The notes below the pieces were generated by a model that had not been told where the DNA came from, made no database searches, and saw nothing but the letters and a program-made list of their open reading frames with translations. Below are positions 1-8,438 of a DNA stretch of 64,000 nucleotides, one piece after another. Source of the DNA: Oscillospiraceae bacterium MB24-C1 (GTDB taxonomy: Bacteria > Bacillota > Clostridia > Oscillospirales > Ruminococcaceae); contig CP133187.1 in assembly GCA_030913685.1 (NCBI GenBank), positions 248,001 through 312,000 of the forward strand, in the 5' to 3' direction. Position numbers and translations under genes: made by a program. The first letter of the stretch is position 1. Each line of letters opens with the position of its first letter.

Positions 1-86
1 CTTTACCAAAATGCTTGCATTTAGACTTCAATTGAATCATTTTAAAGCAATTTGATGCAGGTTATTCATATTTAAGTTGCATTTGC

Positions 87-114
87 TTGATTTTTCGCCA
101 ATATCTGCTATACT
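87..114 (+). promoter_or_regulatory. Sigma-A type promoter for the RpiR regulator gene
   Basis: A TTGATT -35 box (87-92) and a TATACT -10 box (109-114) are separated by 16 bases. A TGC just before the -10 gives an extended -10. The start codon lies 28 bases further on. The preceding 85 bases are AT-rich, contain TTGCATTT twice, and hold no gene. Confidence 0.6.
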
Positions 115-141
115 GTACCTATAAAACAGGAGGTGCGTTTT

Positions 142-1014
142 GTGCATAAAGACTTGATAAGTTTAATTACAAATATGATGCCAAAGCTTTCAAAGGGACA
201 AAAGCAGATTGCTCGATATATTGTAGAACATTATGATAAAGCCGCTTTCATGACCGCTGCAAGACTGGGGCAGGCAGTCGGCGTTAGCGAGTCGACGGTG
301 GTTCGCTTTGCCTCGGAGCTAGGATACGACGGCTATCCGCAGTTGCAGCGCTCTCTACAGGAGTTGATACGCAACCGCCTGACCACTGTTCAGCGCATGG
401 AGCTGACCGGTACGCAGCTTGGCGAAGCTGATATTCTTAACCGCGTGCTGACGATGGATATTGATAAAATCCGCCGCACGCTGGAAGAGGTTTCTCGCGA
501 GGAGTTTGCGGCGACGGTCGACGCGCTTTTGACCGCACACACCATTTACATCCTCGGCATCCGGTCCTCGGCATCTCTGGCAAGTTTTCTGGCATTTTAT
601 TTTAATCATGTCTTTGACAACGTACGTCTTGTAACTTCGGCTTCGACTTCAGATGTGTTCGAACAGCTTTTAAACCTTGGCAAGGGCGACGTTTTTATTG
701 GAATCAGCTTCCCGCGTTACAGTAAGCGCACGCTGGCCGCCATGAAGTTTGCTCAAGAGCGCGAAGCCACCACCATATCTATTACCGATTCCAGTCTTTC
801 GCCCATTGCAGAACTGGCAGATTTGCATTTGTATGCGCGTAGCGAGATGGCGTCGTTTGTCGACTCGCTTGTCGCGCCGCTGTCATTGCTAAACGCCTTA
901 ATCATCGCAGTCGGCATCAAGCGCAGAGAGGAGACCAGCCGCGCTTACTCCGAGCTTGAACGCATTTGGGAGCGCTATGAGGTTTACACCAAGGCTGATG
1001 ATAACGATCGCTAA
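142..1014 (+). CDS. MurR/RpiR-family transcriptional regulator (HTH plus SIS)
   Basis: A 290-residue regulator. The N-terminal ~77 residues form an RpiR-type helix-turn-helix (LGQAVGVSESTVVRFASELG). Residues ~105-240 form a SIS sugar-phosphate-binding fold (YILGIRSSASLA, then GDVFIGISFPRYSKRT). Members usually sense a phosphosugar or sugar acid and control a nearby catabolic operon. A GTG at 133 is also in frame, but AGGAGG at 128-133 overlaps it and sits 8 bases before the GTG at 142, so 142 is chosen. The next gene starts on the last base of its stop codon. Those downstream genes are housekeeping, so the regulated genes probably lie left of the window. The family call is firm; the ligand is unknown. 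Confidence 0.9.
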   Translation: MHKDLISLITNMMPKLSKGQKQIARYIVEHYDKAAFMTAARLGQAVGVSESTVVRFASELGYDGYPQLQRSLQELIRNRLTTVQRMELTGTQLGEADILNRVLTMDIDKIRRTLEEVSREEFAATVDALLTAHTIYILGIRSSASLASFLAFYFNHVFDNVRLVTSASTSDVFEQLLNLGKGDVFIGISFPRYSKRTLAAMKFAQEREATTISITDSSLSPIAELADLHLYARSEMASFVDSLVAPLSLLNALIIAVGIKRREETSRAYSELERIWERYEVYTKADDNDR

Positions 1015-2276
1015 TGAATGAGAAATATGATTTTATTGTTGTGGGTGCGGGCGCTGCCGGTTTGATGGCGGCGGGGCAGGCGGCGTCAATGGGCGCCCGT
1101 GTGTTGATGCTGGACAAGAATGCACGCGTAGGGCGCAAAATTATGATCACTGGTAAAGGCCGCTGCAATGTAACAAACAACTGCAGCCGAGATCGCCTCA
1201 TCGAGTCGATGCGCCGCAATCCACGCTTTTTATATAGCGCCTTTGATGCATTTACCTCACAGGATGTCATGCAGTTTTTTGAGGAGTGCGGTGTGCCGCT
1301 TAAAACGGAAAGAGGTGCGCGGGTGTTTCCGCAGTCGGACAAGGCAGTCGACATTGTCGATGCGCTGGCCGGCTTTGCAAGAAAAAACGGCGTCGTGTTC
1401 CGCCAAAATCGCGTGATCGCACTGCATTGTGAAGATGGACAGGTCACCGGCGTCCAGACGGCGGATGGCGCGCACTATAACGCTGGCGCGGTGTTGTTGG
1501 CCACCGGCGGTAAAAGCTATCCGCTCACCGGTTCGACCGGAGACGGCTACAGCCTGGCTCAATCGGCAGGGCATACCATTATGCCGATTGCGCCGTCGCT
1601 CACCGCTATTGTTACGTCGGATAAGTGGTGCGCCGAACTGATGGGCCTTTCGCTTAAAAACGTGACACTGACAGTTAAAAAGGGCAAAAAGCAGTCCGTT
1701 TCAGAAATTGGCGAGCTGATGTTTACCCATTTTGGCATTTCCGGGCCGCTGGTGCTGACCGCTTCCAGCGAGATTGAGGGGGATGCCTCCGGTTATACCA
1801 TGACCATTGATCTGAAACCCGGGCTGGATATGCAACAGCTCGATAGTCGCTTACTGCGCGATTTTTCCGAGATGAAAAACCGTGCCTTTAAAAACGCGCT
1901 CGACCGTCTGTTGCCCAAGGGCCTGATTCCGATTGTCATTTTGCAATCGGGAATCGACGGAGAAACACAGATTAACGCCATCACAAAAGTGCAACGACAC
2001 AAGCTTTGTGAAACGCTTAAGGCTTTTGCAATTCGGCCGGTTTCGCTGCGGCCGATCGAAGAGGCGGTTGTTACCCGCGGTGGTGTTAAGGTGACCGAGG
2101 TGCAGCCTAAAACCATGGAATCAAAGCTGGTGCGGGGTTTGTACATTGCAGGTGAACTGTTGGATGTGGACGCCGTCACAGGCGGTTTTAACCTGCAGAT
2201 TGCCTTTTCAACAGGTTATCTTGCGGGAGTTTCCGCCGCGACACAGATTGCGGCGGTAAAAGAGGGGAATTATTGA
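1014..2276 (+). CDS. HI0933/YhiN-family NAD(P)/FAD-dependent oxidoreductase
   Basis: A 420-residue flavoprotein. GAGAAG at residues 11-16 is the FAD-binding Rossmann motif, GKGRCNVTN at 47-55 is the family signature, TGGKSYPLTGSTGDG lies near 165-179, and the C-terminus has the second FAD-contact segment GGFNLQIAFSTGYLAG. Relatives include uncharacterised aminoacetone-oxidase-like proteins and BaiN of bile-acid 7-dehydroxylators. The substrate cannot be read from sequence, and without other bai genes BaiN should not be assumed. Its ATG overlaps the preceding stop by one base and cmk starts directly after its own stop, so it belongs to one transcript with cmk, plsC and ispH. Confidence 0.88.
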   Translation: MNEKYDFIVVGAGAAGLMAAGQAASMGARVLMLDKNARVGRKIMITGKGRCNVTNNCSRDRLIESMRRNPRFLYSAFDAFTSQDVMQFFEECGVPLKTERGARVFPQSDKAVDIVDALAGFARKNGVVFRQNRVIALHCEDGQVTGVQTADGAHYNAGAVLLATGGKSYPLTGSTGDGYSLAQSAGHTIMPIAPSLTAIVTSDKWCAELMGLSLKNVTLTVKKGKKQSVSEIGELMFTHFGISGPLVLTASSEIEGDASGYTMTIDLKPGLDMQQLDSRLLRDFSEMKNRAFKNALDRLLPKGLIPIVILQSGIDGETQINAITKVQRHKLCETLKAFAIRPVSLRPIEEAVVTRGGVKVTEVQPKTMESKLVRGLYIAGELLDVDAVTGGFNLQIAFSTGYLAGVSAATQIAAVKEGNY

Positions 2277-2948
2277 ATGAATAAGACAATTGCCATCGCG
2301 ATTGATGGCCCGTCAGCGGCCGGAAAAAGTACGATTGCACGCAGCCTGGCGGAAAAGCTAGGGTTTATTTATGTTGATACCGGCGCACTATACCGGTCTA
2401 TCGGTTATTATGCACATCATCGCGTTGCGGACACCACCGACGCGGCACAGGTGGTACCGTTATTGCCTGAGATCAACATTGAGATGAAATATGTTGATGG
2501 GTTGCAGCGTATGCTGTTAAATGGCGAGGATGTCACCGAAGGCATACGCCTACCGGAGATGTCGATGGCAGCCTCCAACGTGTCGGCCATTCCGGCGGTG
2601 CGCAGTTTTTTATTGGACTTGCAGCGCGACCTTGCCAAGGCTCACAATGTTGTGATGGATGGCCGGGATATCGGTACCGTGGTGCTGCCCGACGCCCAAA
2701 TTAAATTTTTCCTGACGGCAACACCACAGGCGCGTGCGCGCCGTCGCTTTTTGGAATATCAGCAAAAAGGGCAGACTGTGGATTTTGAAACGATTTTAGC
2801 CGAAACCAAACAACGTGATTATAACGATTCTCACCGTGCGACTGCACCGCTGTGTCAGGCGGATGATGCAGTTTTGATAGACAGCACCGACTTAACATTG
2901 CAGCAGACACTTGAACGAATGACCGCCACTATTGAGGAGCGACTTTAA
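2277..2948 (+). CDS. cmk: Cytidylate kinase
   Basis: A 223-residue (d)CMP kinase, the usual length for the short bacterial form. It phosphorylates CMP and dCMP with ATP in cytosolic pyrimidine salvage and the CTP supply for lipid synthesis. The P-loop GPSAAGKST is at residues 11-19, YVDTGALYR follows, and VMDGRDIGTVVLPDA is the substrate-binding segment typical of Cmk. The ATG directly follows the upstream stop, with GAGGGG as the ribosome-binding site. The order cmk, plsC, ispH-S1 is a familiar clostridial arrangement, which supports all three calls. Confidence 0.97.
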   Translation: MNKTIAIAIDGPSAAGKSTIARSLAEKLGFIYVDTGALYRSIGYYAHHRVADTTDAAQVVPLLPEINIEMKYVDGLQRMLLNGEDVTEGIRLPEMSMAASNVSAIPAVRSFLLDLQRDLAKAHNVVMDGRDIGTVVLPDAQIKFFLTATPQARARRRFLEYQQKGQTVDFETILAETKQRDYNDSHRATAPLCQADDAVLIDSTDLTLQQTLERMTATIEERL

Positions 2949-2949
2949 G

Positions 2950-3567
2950 ATGCAGTGGTTTTTTAAACTGGCCAGAGCTGTCGTTAGCTTTTTGCTGCCT
3001 ATTGCCTTTCATGTTGAGTACGAGGGGTTGCATAATATCCCTCGAAGCGGTAAAGGCTACATTATGGCGAGCAACCATACCTCTTATCTCGACCCAGTGG
3101 TGTTGGTGCTGCGGCTAAAGCCGTGGGTGCGCTATATGGCAAAAGAGGAGCTTATGCACATTTCGGGCCTAACATGGCTGTTTCGTTGGCTGGGTATTGT
3201 TCCGGTTGCCCGCGGGGCGGGGGATATGTCCGTGATTTCACACTGCGCAGAACTCACCCGCGAGGGTCATGTTTTGGGCATCTTTCCAGAGGGGACGCGG
3301 TTTCCGGCGGGGCAGCCGGGCAAGCCGAAGTCTGGTATGGCGCTAATTGCAAAGATGACACAGGCCGATGTATTGCCCTGTGCTGTTACATACGAGCGGC
3401 CGCTGCGCTTCCGCAGCCGTATCCGTGTGCGCTTTGGCTCGGTGGTACCCTATTCCGAGCTGGGGCTTGATGAAGATTCTCCGCGTGCCTTAAAGCGTGC
3501 GACCAAGCGCGTCTGGGAAGAAATTCTGGCACTGTTAGAGCTGGGGGGAGAGAACCATGCGGGCTAA
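2950..3567 (+). CDS. plsC: 1-acyl-sn-glycerol-3-phosphate acyltransferase (PlsC)
   Basis: A 205-residue membrane-associated acyltransferase that converts lysophosphatidate to phosphatidate. The catalytic HX4D motif is H43 to D48 in NHTSYLD, and the glycerophosphate-binding FPEGTR motif is at about 112-117. Residues ~8-22 form a hydrophobic N-terminal anchor. A TTG at 2932 extends the frame into cmk, but GAGGAGCG at 2934-2941 sits at normal distance from the ATG at 2950, and that start gives the expected N-terminus. The end overlaps ispH by 11 bases, indicating translational coupling. Confidence 0.94.
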   Translation: MQWFFKLARAVVSFLLPIAFHVEYEGLHNIPRSGKGYIMASNHTSYLDPVVLVLRLKPWVRYMAKEELMHISGLTWLFRWLGIVPVARGAGDMSVISHCAELTREGHVLGIFPEGTRFPAGQPGKPKSGMALIAKMTQADVLPCAVTYERPLRFRSRIRVRFGSVVPYSELGLDEDSPRALKRATKRVWEEILALLELGGENHAG

Positions 3568-5518
3568 AATCACGGTTGCTAAAACGGCGGGGTTCTGCTT
3601 TGGGGTGCAGCGAGCCGTCGATATGGTGCACAAGGCACTGGATTCAGGCGAGCAGGTTTGTACCTTAGGCCCACTGATTCATAACACCCAGTTTGTACAG
3701 GCGCTGGAGGACCAAGGCGTTACGGTAATCCATTCCATTGAAGATAATGCCGAGGGGCGCAGAGTCGTTATACGCTCGCACGGGGTCGCGGCCAAGATTT
3801 ACGAACAGCTTGAGCGCGCGGGAATATCCTATACCGATGCGACCTGTCCGTTTGTCGCAAAAATTCACAAAATTGCAAGTTTAGTTGAACCGGACGCATT
3901 TTTGGTTATTGTCGGCGATCGAAACCACCCCGAAGTACAGGGAATTATGGGGCATTGCAGCGGGAGAGTTTTGGTGATTTCAAGCTGTGATGAACTTATA
4001 AATGATACAAATAAAGATATTTTGTCTAAAAACACAGTATATTTTGTAGCGCAGACAACTTTCAATAAAAATGAATGGGAAAATTGTATTCAGTCTGCAA
4101 AAAAAGTGTGTACAAATGCAAAAATATTTGATACAATATGTAATGCTACTTCCTTGCGTCAGCAGGAAGCGGCCAAGCTGGCATCGAGTTCTGACGTCAT
4201 GCTGGTGATTGGCGGCCGGCACAGTTCAAATACGGTCAAGCTTGCAGAAATCTGTAGGCAATTTTGCAGGACAATTGCGATTGAAACTGCAGACGAGCTT
4301 GATCCAAAGGATTTTACCGGCATTTATTCTATCGGCATTACGGCGGGCGCGTCTACGCCTGCTTGCATAATTAAGGAGGTACACGAAACCATGAGTGAGA
4401 TTTTGGAGAATCAGAATCAGGAAGAGCTTAGCTTTGAGGAGATGCTCAATCAGTTTTGTAAAAGTACATACAATGGGGAGAAGGTAACCGGTATTGTTAC
4501 CAGTATCGAGCCTAACATGATCTCCGTTGATATCGGCACCAAGCATGCCGGTTATGTACCGCTGAATGAGCTTACCGACGATCCCACCGCAAAACCCGAG
4601 GACATTGTTAATAAGGGGGACGAGCTCGAACTCTTGGTTGTACGTGTCAACGATGTCGAGGGTACCGTGATGCTTTCTAAAAAGCGTCTTGACGCACAAG
4701 CCGGGTTTGAGAAAGTCATGGGCGCTGCTGACAGCGACGAGATTCTCGATGGCATCGTCACCGAGGTCATCAAGGGCGGCGTGTTGGCTCTGACCAACGG
4801 TGTTAAGGTGTTTATCCCTGCTTCGCAGGCGACTATGTCCCGCGGCGAGGAGCTTGAAGCTCTCCTGAGAAAGCCTGTTAAGTTTAAGATTCTTGAGGTC
4901 AATCGTCAGCGTCGCCGTGCGGTCGGTTCTATCCGTGCCGTATTGCGCGAGCAGAGAAAGGAACTCGAAGAGAAGTTCTGGACTGAGGTTGAGATTGGCA
5001 AGAAGTACAGCGGTGTTGTTAAGTCGCTGACCGATTACGGCGCTTTTGTTGATCTGGGCGGCGTAGACGGCATGATCCACATTTCTGAGTTGTCCTGGGG
5101 CAAGATCAAGCATCCTTCGCAGGTCGTTAAGGTCGGCGATGAGATCGAGGTTTATGTCAAGGATATTGATGCCGAAAAGAAGAAAATTTCGCTCGGCTAT
5201 AAAAAAGATGAGGACAACCCTTGGACCATATTGGCTAAGAATTATGCTGTTGGGCAGACCGCCAAGGTTAAGATTGTCTCTCTGACTGCATTTGGCGCAT
5301 TTGCTGAGCTGATCCCTGGAATTGACGGCCTGATTCACATTAGCCAGATTGCGCGTGAGCGCGTGGGCAAGCCTTCCGATGTTCTGTCGGTTGGACAAGA
5401 GGTTGATGTCAAGATCACTGAGCTTGATTTTGAGCGTCATAGAATCAGCCTTTCTATTAAGGCATTGCTTGAAGAGAATGCACCCGAAGAAGATTCGGCT
5501 GTCAACAGTGCTGAATAA
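3557..5518 (+). CDS. ispH: IspH (HMBPP reductase) fused to ribosomal protein S1
   Basis: A 653-residue two-part protein. Residues 1-~280 are IspH, the last enzyme of the MEP isoprenoid pathway. [4Fe-4S] ligands are C14, C97 and C195; substrate histidines are H42, H75 and H124; E126 is the acid residue in NHPE and T167 lies in AQTTF. Residues ~300-650 carry four S1 repeats starting near GEKVTGIV, DEILDGIV, GKKYSGVV and GQTAKVKI, the RNA-binding unit of ribosomal S1. This fusion is known in Clostridia. A perfect AAGGAGGT followed by an in-frame ATG at 4391 could allow separate translation of the S1 half. Bases ~3983-4150 are clearly richer in A and T than the rest. Confidence 0.97.
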   Translation: MRAKITVAKTAGFCFGVQRAVDMVHKALDSGEQVCTLGPLIHNTQFVQALEDQGVTVIHSIEDNAEGRRVVIRSHGVAAKIYEQLERAGISYTDATCPFVAKIHKIASLVEPDAFLVIVGDRNHPEVQGIMGHCSGRVLVISSCDELINDTNKDILSKNTVYFVAQTTFNKNEWENCIQSAKKVCTNAKIFDTICNATSLRQQEAAKLASSSDVMLVIGGRHSSNTVKLAEICRQFCRTIAIETADELDPKDFTGIYSIGITAGASTPACIIKEVHETMSEILENQNQEELSFEEMLNQFCKSTYNGEKVTGIVTSIEPNMISVDIGTKHAGYVPLNELTDDPTAKPEDIVNKGDELELLVVRVNDVEGTVMLSKKRLDAQAGFEKVMGAADSDEILDGIVTEVIKGGVLALTNGVKVFIPASQATMSRGEELEALLRKPVKFKILEVNRQRRRAVGSIRAVLREQRKELEEKFWTEVEIGKKYSGVVKSLTDYGAFVDLGGVDGMIHISELSWGKIKHPSQVVKVGDEIEVYVKDIDAEKKKISLGYKKDEDNPWTILAKNYAVGQTAKVKIVSLTAFGAFAELIPGIDGLIHISQIARERVGKPSDVLSVGQEVDVKITELDFERHRISLSIKALLEENAPEEDSAVNSAE

Positions 5519-5538
5519 TCTGAATACCAAAAAGTTTA

Positions 5539-5573
5539 AAACGGGAAAGCAATTTGCTTTCCCGTTTATTTTT
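5539..5573 (+). terminator. Intrinsic terminator after ispH-S1
   Basis: A perfect 13-bp stem (5539-5551 with 5555-5567, ATT loop) is followed by ATTTTTC. It ends the cmk-plsC-ispH transcript. Confidence 0.85.
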
Positions 5574-5676
5574 CATACTAAATTTGCGAATATCGTTTAA
5601 TGAATTGCCAACAAGAGCGGTTTTGTGACTTTATTATGTTACATTAATGAAAAATTTGAAATAAATTAATAGAAAA

Positions 5677-5703
5677 TGCAACCAACCAAAAGTTTTCCGT
5701 AGT
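5677..5703 (+). promoter_or_regulatory. Candidate ECF-type promoter of the sigma/anti-sigma operon
   Basis: TGCAAC (5677-5682) and CGTAGT (5698-5703) are 15 bases apart, close to the AAC...CGT pattern of many ECF sigma promoters. They lie 46 bases before the sigma-factor start, as expected if the sigma factor controls itself. No good sigma-A promoter was seen in this gap. Confidence 0.4.
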
Positions 5704-5748
5704 TAATATATGAGGCCTTAAAACAACAGGAGAAGGAGGGGTAAAAGC

Positions 5749-6306
5749 TTGAATGACCGCGAAATAATTGCGCTATATTGGGAACGGTCTGAAGCGGCTG
5801 TTGAAGAAACAGAAAAGAAATACGGCAAGCTGTGTAGGCATATCGCCATGAACATTTTGCAAAATTCGCAGGATGTTGAAGAATGTATTAATGATACCTT
5901 TCTCGGCACATGGAATTCTATACCACCGCAAAAGCCGGCTGTACTTTCCGCTTATATCTGCAGAATAGCCCGTAACTGTGCATTGAAGAAATATCATTAT
6001 AATAATTCGAAAAAGCGAAATAAACAGATTGAAATTTCTTTTACAGAACTTGAAGACTGTATTTCGCAAAATGCCAGTGAAGAAAATTCCTGTGAGACAG
6101 AGCTTTTAGCAAAAGCGATTAGTACGTTCCTGCGTACACTCAGCTATGAAAACAGGACCATATTTATGCGAAAATATTGGTTTTTCGACTCTATTTCTGA
6201 TATTGCGAACCGCTTTTCAATGAGTGAGAGCAAGGTAAAGTCCATATTATTCAGAACAAGAGGCAAGCTTAAAGAATTTTTGATGAAAGAAGGAATCAAT
6301 ATATGA
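5749..6306 (+). CDS. ECF-like sigma-70 family RNA polymerase sigma factor
   Basis: A 185-residue sigma factor with region 2 (NILQNSQDVEECINDTFLGTW, about residues 36-56, followed by the helix AYICRIARNCALKKY) and region 4 (SISDIANRFSMSESKVKSILFR near the C-terminus). It lacks the longer C-terminal domain of SigI, so it is an ECF-type factor although its partner resembles the SigI inhibitor RsgI. Translation starts at TTG 5749, with GGAGG at 5735-5739 nine bases upstream. The stop overlaps the anti-sigma start by four bases (ATGA). Likely regulation is sequestration by that membrane protein plus self-activation. The signal and regulon are unknown. Confidence 0.88.
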   Translation: MNDREIIALYWERSEAAVEETEKKYGKLCRHIAMNILQNSQDVEECINDTFLGTWNSIPPQKPAVLSAYICRIARNCALKKYHYNNSKKRNKQIEISFTELEDCISQNASEENSCETELLAKAISTFLRTLSYENRTIFMRKYWFFDSISDIANRFSMSESKVKSILFRTRGKLKEFLMKEGINI

Positions 6307-7523
6307 AAAATAATCGAATGACGACTGCTATTGGGATGGTTGACGATGATATAGTTAAAGAGTCTATCAAGGCCAAAGCCGTCCGCCGCAACTCCATTTG
6401 GCTGCGCATGGGTGTAGCGGCCGCTTGTGCCGCCTGCGTTTTAGGAATTGCCGGCATCGGTGCGTATGCCTATTATAAGCCCGCTTCATATGTCAGTTTG
6501 GATGTAAACCCTTCCATTGAATATTCGCTCAATGTCTTTGATCGGGTACTTTCGGTTAAGGGTGTAAATGATGATGGCGAGAATGTTCTGGAAGAATTCG
6601 GACTTAATAGATTACAGAACAAAGCGATTGATAAGGCTATCAGAGAAACGATCAATACGATAGCAAAGCTGGGATATTTTCCTGAGGATAGCGAAGGCGG
6701 TGTAGTTGTTGCCGTAGCGGACAATCAGGAAGAAAAGGCCGAGAAACTGTCTGAGAAGCTCAAAGAGATGATAGAGCAAATCGTCGAAGAAGAGGAGCTT
6801 GACGTAGAGGTTGAGACCATAGCTGTGGGCGAGGCGCGGGTCCAGGAGGCCAGAAGCTTAGGCGTTACGCCCGGAAAGCTCAACCTGGTTCAAAAGCTTC
6901 AAGAAAGTGCAGAAAATGCAGATGACATTGAAGTCGAAGAATGGTTGAACAAATCTGTTAAGGAGATTATGAAGCAAACAAAGGCGAACAAGGCTTTAAG
7001 CAAGGGTAAAGACACTGATGACGAAAAAAACTCTGATAAAAACTCAAAAAATAGTTCAGATAAAGTTCTCGACTCAGGCAAACCCAGTAACGCCGGTAAT
7101 GCTAACAACCCCAACAAACCAGATAAAGACGACAAAAAAGACAAAGATGATTCAGATAAAAACAACTCCAATAATGGAAACAATGCAAATAAACCCGATA
7201 AAACGGACAAAAAAGATGATTCAAACAGTAACACAAACGGATCGAATAAAACTGAAAATTCCACTAATAACGGTCAAGCTAAAAAGCAGCAAACCGATAC
7301 GGATAAAGACAATTCAGGCGATACAGAAGTAGATTCGGATAAAGGCAACAGCGCAGGAAAGTCTGATAATTCCAGCAATAATGGGCAGGCTAAAAAGGTG
7401 GAAAATAAAAACGATTCTGACGAGGAAAAAACCTCAAACAATGCGTCTGAAAAAAATTCGGACAAAAGCAACAGCTCAGGGAAATCCAACAGCTCTAGCA
7501 AAAGCAAGAACTCAAAAAAATAA
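6303..7523 (+). CDS. RsgI-like membrane anti-sigma factor with Asn/Lys/Asp/Ser-rich tail
   Basis: A 406-residue single-pass membrane protein. A cytoplasmic segment of about 36 residues should bind the sigma factor; a membrane helix spans ~37-57. The outside part begins with the conserved RsgI domain (YVSLDVNPSIEYSLNVFDRV, then ENVLEEFGLN) and continues with an acidic helical stretch to about residue 235. From ~235 to the end it is low-complexity and repetitive: NKPDK..KKD and NNGQAKK each occur twice. In cellulolytic clostridia the RsgI C-terminus is a sugar-binding sensor. Here it is a disordered, highly charged tail that may cross or probe the cell wall (inference). It is translationally coupled to the sigma gene. 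Confidence 0.85.
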   Translation: MKNNRMTTAIGMVDDDIVKESIKAKAVRRNSIWLRMGVAAACAACVLGIAGIGAYAYYKPASYVSLDVNPSIEYSLNVFDRVLSVKGVNDDGENVLEEFGLNRLQNKAIDKAIRETINTIAKLGYFPEDSEGGVVVAVADNQEEKAEKLSEKLKEMIEQIVEEEELDVEVETIAVGEARVQEARSLGVTPGKLNLVQKLQESAENADDIEVEEWLNKSVKEIMKQTKANKALSKGKDTDDEKNSDKNSKNSSDKVLDSGKPSNAGNANNPNKPDKDDKKDKDDSDKNNSNNGNNANKPDKTDKKDDSNSNTNGSNKTENSTNNGQAKKQQTDTDKDNSGDTEVDSDKGNSAGKSDNSSNNGQAKKVENKNDSDEEKTSNNASEKNSDKSNSSGKSNSSSKSKNSKK

Positions 7524-7690
7524 GGTAAAATAATTTTGCCATAAAGCGGATTTAATTTTATATTATGTGTATATTGCAATTGGAGAAGGCGAAAATATAA
7601 TAAGCTGCAATAAATGGCGCAGTTGAGCACACTTATTAATAGGATCGGAAAGCTTTACCGTATTTTTAAAACAATAAGAGGTAGAAACTT

Positions 7691-8245
7691 ATGAAAAGAA
7701 TTTTATCATTGGTACTTGCAGCCGCTTTTATGCTTTCAGCTACGGCCTGCGGTAGCCAGAAAAATGCTTCTGGAACTATTAAGGATGATAAGTCCATTCA
7801 GGATGTGCTTGATACTGTAGATGCTAAATTTAACGAAAAGTATGACTACGATTATGGCGCCATCGCTATGAAAATGCCAGTAGATGACAAGTACCTTTCG
7901 GATTTTGTGGATTTGGACACTTCAGCTTATGATGAATATGCAGGCGGTGTTTCAATGTCTATGACCAATTCCGACGCACTTTTTGCAATTAAGGCCAAAG
8001 AGGGCAAGGTGGATGTCGTCAAACAGGCGTTGGAAAAGCGACTCGCCGATCTGACTGCTCAATATGAGTTTTATGGCGTTAACGGCTCTTATGACCGTGC
8101 AAAAGCGGGCGAGGTGTACGTTAAGGGAAACTATGTGTTTTTAATCGTCGTTGGAATTTTGCCTTCTCAATCTGACGAGAGTGCAGATTTTGCTGCCGAT
8201 GTGCAACTGACCAAAGACACCATCGACAGCATGTTTAACGCTTAA
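7691..8245 (+). CDS. DUF4358 lipoprotein
   Basis: A 184-residue predicted lipoprotein with signal peptide residues 1-19 and lipobox LSATAC, C20 being the lipidated cysteine. The mature part has the DUF4358 pattern: an acidic N-terminal section, YDYGAIAMKMPVDD, an amphipathic helix with VKQALEKRLADL, and YVKGNYVFLIVVG near the end. The molecular function is unknown. DUF4358 genes often occur beside MBOAT acyltransferase genes, as here, suggesting a part in extracytoplasmic polymer acetylation. It could instead belong to the regulon of the preceding ECF factor; a CGTA at 7659-7662 has no convincing -35 partner. The ribosome-binding site is AAGAGGT. Confidence 0.8.
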   Translation: MKRILSLVLAAAFMLSATACGSQKNASGTIKDDKSIQDVLDTVDAKFNEKYDYDYGAIAMKMPVDDKYLSDFVDLDTSAYDEYAGGVSMSMTNSDALFAIKAKEGKVDVVKQALEKRLADLTAQYEFYGVNGSYDRAKAGEVYVKGNYVFLIVVGILPSQSDESADFAADVQLTKDTIDSMFNA

Positions 8246-8315
8246 ATAAAATCCTTGATGTTTTAAAGCGTTTCTGTTAAATTATTAGCTGGAAACTTTG
8301 TCCGGCTTATGCGCT

Positions 8316-8352
8316 GAAAAGCCTTCGCAGCCGAATCTGCGGAGGCTTTTCA
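8316..8352 (+). terminator. Hairpin between the DUF4358 and MBOAT genes, probable terminator
   Basis: An imperfect 15-bp stem (8316-8330 with 8337-8351) has its T-rich part inside the 3' arm (GGCTTTTC). It probably ends or reduces transcription from the lipoprotein gene. The remaining intergenic bases hold no gene. Confidence 0.5.
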
Positions 8353-8438
8353 TGCTGTTATAGTGACAACTGCTTTATGCTATAAGCACAAAACAAGTGC
8401 AGCGCAGCCTGGTTTTAATTCGACTTTTGGAGGAGCCT

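Noticed and set aside
1014-2276. BaiN bile-acid enzyme
   Set aside because: The HI0933 family is broad and no other bile-acid gene is present; the context is housekeeping.
4226-5530. A 434-codon open frame on the minus strand opposite the S1 repeats
   Set aside because: It lies fully antisense to a clear ribosomal S1 coding region, has no ribosome-binding site and its product resembles no family; it is a codon-bias shadow.
5749-6306. SigI, because the partner has an RsgI domain
   Set aside because: Only 185 residues with ordinary ECF regions 2 and 4; the SigI C-terminal domain is missing.
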